From Opitutales bacterium (GTDB taxonomy: Bacteria > Verrucomicrobiota > Verrucomicrobiia > Opitutales > Intestinicryptomonadaceae): a DNA stretch of 15,515 nucleotides. The notes under the pieces were generated by a model. That model saw nothing but the letters and a program-made list of their open reading frames with translations, was not told where the DNA came from and ran no database searches. Positions 15,507-15,515 of the stretch are shown here, piece by piece. Position numbers and translations under genes: made by a program. Where the stretch lies: the NCBI GenBank assembly GCA_021641325.1, contig JAJXPD010000028.1, forward strand, positions 842 through 16,356, read 5' to 3'. Position 1 is the first letter of the stretch, and each line of letters begins with the position of its first letter.

Positions 15507-15515
15507 GTTTTGTAT

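Overview
The window is about 15.5 kb of GC-rich, gene-dense chromosomal DNA from a Gram-negative-type bacterium. A signal-peptide-bearing lipoprotein glycosidase, a Tat-like exported phosphoesterase, a WspA-like chemoreceptor and a methylmalonyl-CoA mutase, together with the style of the proteins, point to the Verrucomicrobiota, most likely an Opitutae-type (possibly gut or polysaccharide-degrading) lineage. This placement is an inference from protein character, not from a marker gene. No rRNA, tRNA, CRISPR array or insertion sequence was seen, and no stretch longer than about 140 bases lacks a gene.

Layout. (1) 1-2076: the 3' part of the large (catalytic) subunit of adenosylcobalamin-dependent methylmalonyl-CoA mutase, ending in a strong hairpin terminator. 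(2) 2213-4774: a lone lipoprotein GH51 alpha-L-arabinofuranosidase with an extra N-terminal module. It converges on (3) a minus-strand exported metallophosphoesterase (4837-5850). A 19-bp perfect inverted repeat between them can terminate both transcripts. (4) 5951-12782: nine tightly packed plus-strand genes: recR, uppP, an amidohydrolase, tmk, holB, a sugar-isomerase-like TIM barrel, ybeY, a DUF502 membrane protein and a recO-like gene. The last six overlap or nearly touch, so this looks like one housekeeping operon joining recombination repair, DNA replication, dTMP supply, cell-wall lipid recycling and rRNA maturation. (5) 12787-14709 (minus): a divergent WspA-type methyl-accepting protein that runs head-on into recO with only 4 bases between the stop codons. 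(6) 14825-15490 (minus): an unrecognised secreted protein with a good ribosome binding site and its own UUCG-loop terminator.

How the genes fit together. Methylmalonyl-CoA mutase suggests a succinate/propionyl-CoA route, and the arabinofuranosidase suggests use of plant-type glycans; together they fit a saccharolytic, possibly propionate-forming organism (inference). RecR and RecO are partners in RecA loading. HolB and Tmk serve the replisome and its precursor supply. UppP recycles the undecaprenyl carrier for peptidoglycan.

I found no clearly new multi-gene system. The most unusual items are the chemoreceptor with a degraded signalling tip and no che genes nearby, UppP with a cleavable-looking signal peptide and an enlarged loop, the two-blade propeller-like module on the GH51 enzyme, the short RecO-like protein, and the unknown secreted protein at the right edge.
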